In this document: positions 33,786 through 34,507 of the stretch, piece by piece
Numbering within the stretch: position 1 is the first letter of the stretch
Layout: each line of letters opens with the position of its first letter
Source: Sphingobacteriales bacterium
GTDB taxonomy: Bacteria; Bacteroidota; Bacteroidia; Sphingobacteriales; Sphingobacteriaceae
DNA: 34,507 nucleotides
Reading direction: 5' to 3'
NCBI GenBank assembly: GCA_015654985.1
Contig: JAATFW010000325.1
Coordinates: 1-34,507, forward strand
Translations under genes and position numbers: made by a program
The notes under the pieces: generated by a model
Seen by the model: only the letters and a program-made list of their open reading frames with translations
Database searches by the model: none
Told to the model about the DNA's origin: nothing

Positions 33786-34433
33786 ATGAAAAGCCTGTCA
33801 GTCTCCTTTATTCCTGATATAAACACACGGTCCCCGGTCGAAGAGGTTTCCGCATTATTGGATCGGTCAGTCAGAAATGAGATTGCTGAAGTGCCGTGGC
33901 CCTCTTCTTATAGTTATAAGCCCGAAGCTGCTTTTGTCCTTGTCTACAATGAGGAAGCTTTTTTTCTTAAGTATTATGTAAAAGAGAATGCTTTAAAGGC
34001 AATTTACCGTAATGCTAATGACCCTGTGTATAAAGACAGTTGTGTGGAGTTTTTTATTTCCTTCAACGGAGAAAAAGAATATTATAATCTTGAGTTTAAT
34101 TGTATGGGCACCTGCATGCTCGGATATGGCCAGGGAAGAAGCGACCGGAAATTGCTACCGGCAAAGACAATTCTCAGGATTCAGTCAGATGTGTTTATAA
34201 AATCATCCACAGATGGGTTTGAGGGCATATACTGGGAACTAACACTGATTATCCCTGTATCTGTTTTTAGTTACCATCAACATTTATCACTGAAGGAACA
34301 AACATGCCGGGCGAATTTCTATAAATGCGGAGATGACTTACCTGTACCTCATTTTCTTGCATGGAATGCTGTTGAAGCAGAACAGCCCGATTTTCATTTG
34401 CCACAATTCTTTGGTTTGCTGTACTTAGAATAA
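33786..34433 (+). CDS. CBM9-like carbohydrate-binding protein, not exported
   Basis: A 215-residue protein resembling the carbohydrate-binding module 9-like family. The marks are the strand pattern with DPVYKDSCVEFFISF, YYNLEFNCMGTCMLGYG, the long hydrophobic strand GIYWELTLIIPVSVF and the terminal WNAVEAEQPDFHLPQFFGLLYLE, which matches the family's C-terminal P-x-F-H-x-P-x-F-F-G block. There is no signal peptide or membrane segment, so it should stay in the cytoplasm, unlike CBM9 modules of secreted enzymes. It starts 27 bp after the kinase stop and closes the operon. Its job may be sugar sensing or a non-binding scaffold. The fold call is fairly sure, the role is not. Confidence 0.75.
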   Translation: MKSLSVSFIPDINTRSPVEEVSALLDRSVRNEIAEVPWPSSYSYKPEAAFVLVYNEEAFFLKYYVKENALKAIYRNANDPVYKDSCVEFFISFNGEKEYYNLEFNCMGTCMLGYGQGRSDRKLLPAKTILRIQSDVFIKSSTDGFEGIYWELTLIIPVSVFSYHQHLSLKEQTCRANFYKCGDDLPVPHFLAWNAVEAEQPDFHLPQFFGLLYLE

Positions 34434-34507
34434 TATCAGGGCTGTATAAATTCAAACTTAGATAAATAAGCCCTAAATTTACCGCTTGTTAATTATATCA
34501 TAATGAA

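Noticed and set aside
34434-34507. Start of another gene at ATG 34503
   Set aside because: Only five bases of possible coding sequence remain. TAAATTTA near 34473 might be a -7 box, but nothing can be tested in this window.

Overview
The window looks like chromosomal DNA of a Bacteroidota bacterium, most likely a member of the Sphingobacteriaceae (Pedobacter-like). The genus is inferred from protein style, not from a search. Four things point this way: promoters of the TTG / TAnnTTTG type; almost no Shine-Dalgarno sequences; secreted proteins with short Bacteroidota-type signal peptides; and family variants typical of the phylum, namely a 1103-residue SecA, a 548-residue Pgi and a NagB fused to an LmbE/PIG-L domain. 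No tRNA, rRNA, CRISPR array, transposase or integrase gene was recognised.

Layout. Positions 1-5089 look accessory. They hold an overlapping rtcB-prfH pair (RNA ligase plus release-factor homologue, a ribosome-rescue and repair module) behind a leader with stem-loops, then an outer-membrane barrel protein, a lipoprotein and long non-coding gaps. Positions 5090-26393 are mostly housekeeping: topB, two divergent thioredoxin-fold exported proteins, purD, secA, an M20 amidohydrolase, an unidentified exported protein, dnaG, a YraN-family gene, a glutaminyl-peptide cyclotransferase lipoprotein, pgi, prfB (with its programmed +1 frameshift), a SirB1-like protein and a methyltransferase. Positions 26646-34433 hold an Omp85-type barrel protein and then an amino-sugar locus: a LacI-type regulator, the nagB-LmbE fusion, a sugar MFS transporter, a NahK-like sugar kinase and a CBM9-like protein. 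The last four genes read as one operon behind a clear promoter with a palindromic, LacI-type operator candidate just upstream.

The less expected signals are mostly non-coding. Four patches of 7-bp periodic repeats (GTTnnnn units and their complements) each begin within 5 bp of a stop codon. A dispersed repeat of about 50 bp occurs near 7270 and 25382. A GC-richer block with nested inverted repeats and an upstream orphan terminator lie between purD and secA. Several genes (dnaG, purD, prfB, perhaps topB) have promoters so close to the ATG that the mRNA should be leaderless or nearly so. I see no wholly new multi-gene system. The rtcB-prfH leader, the heptad patches and the purD-secA block are the best candidates for undescribed biology.
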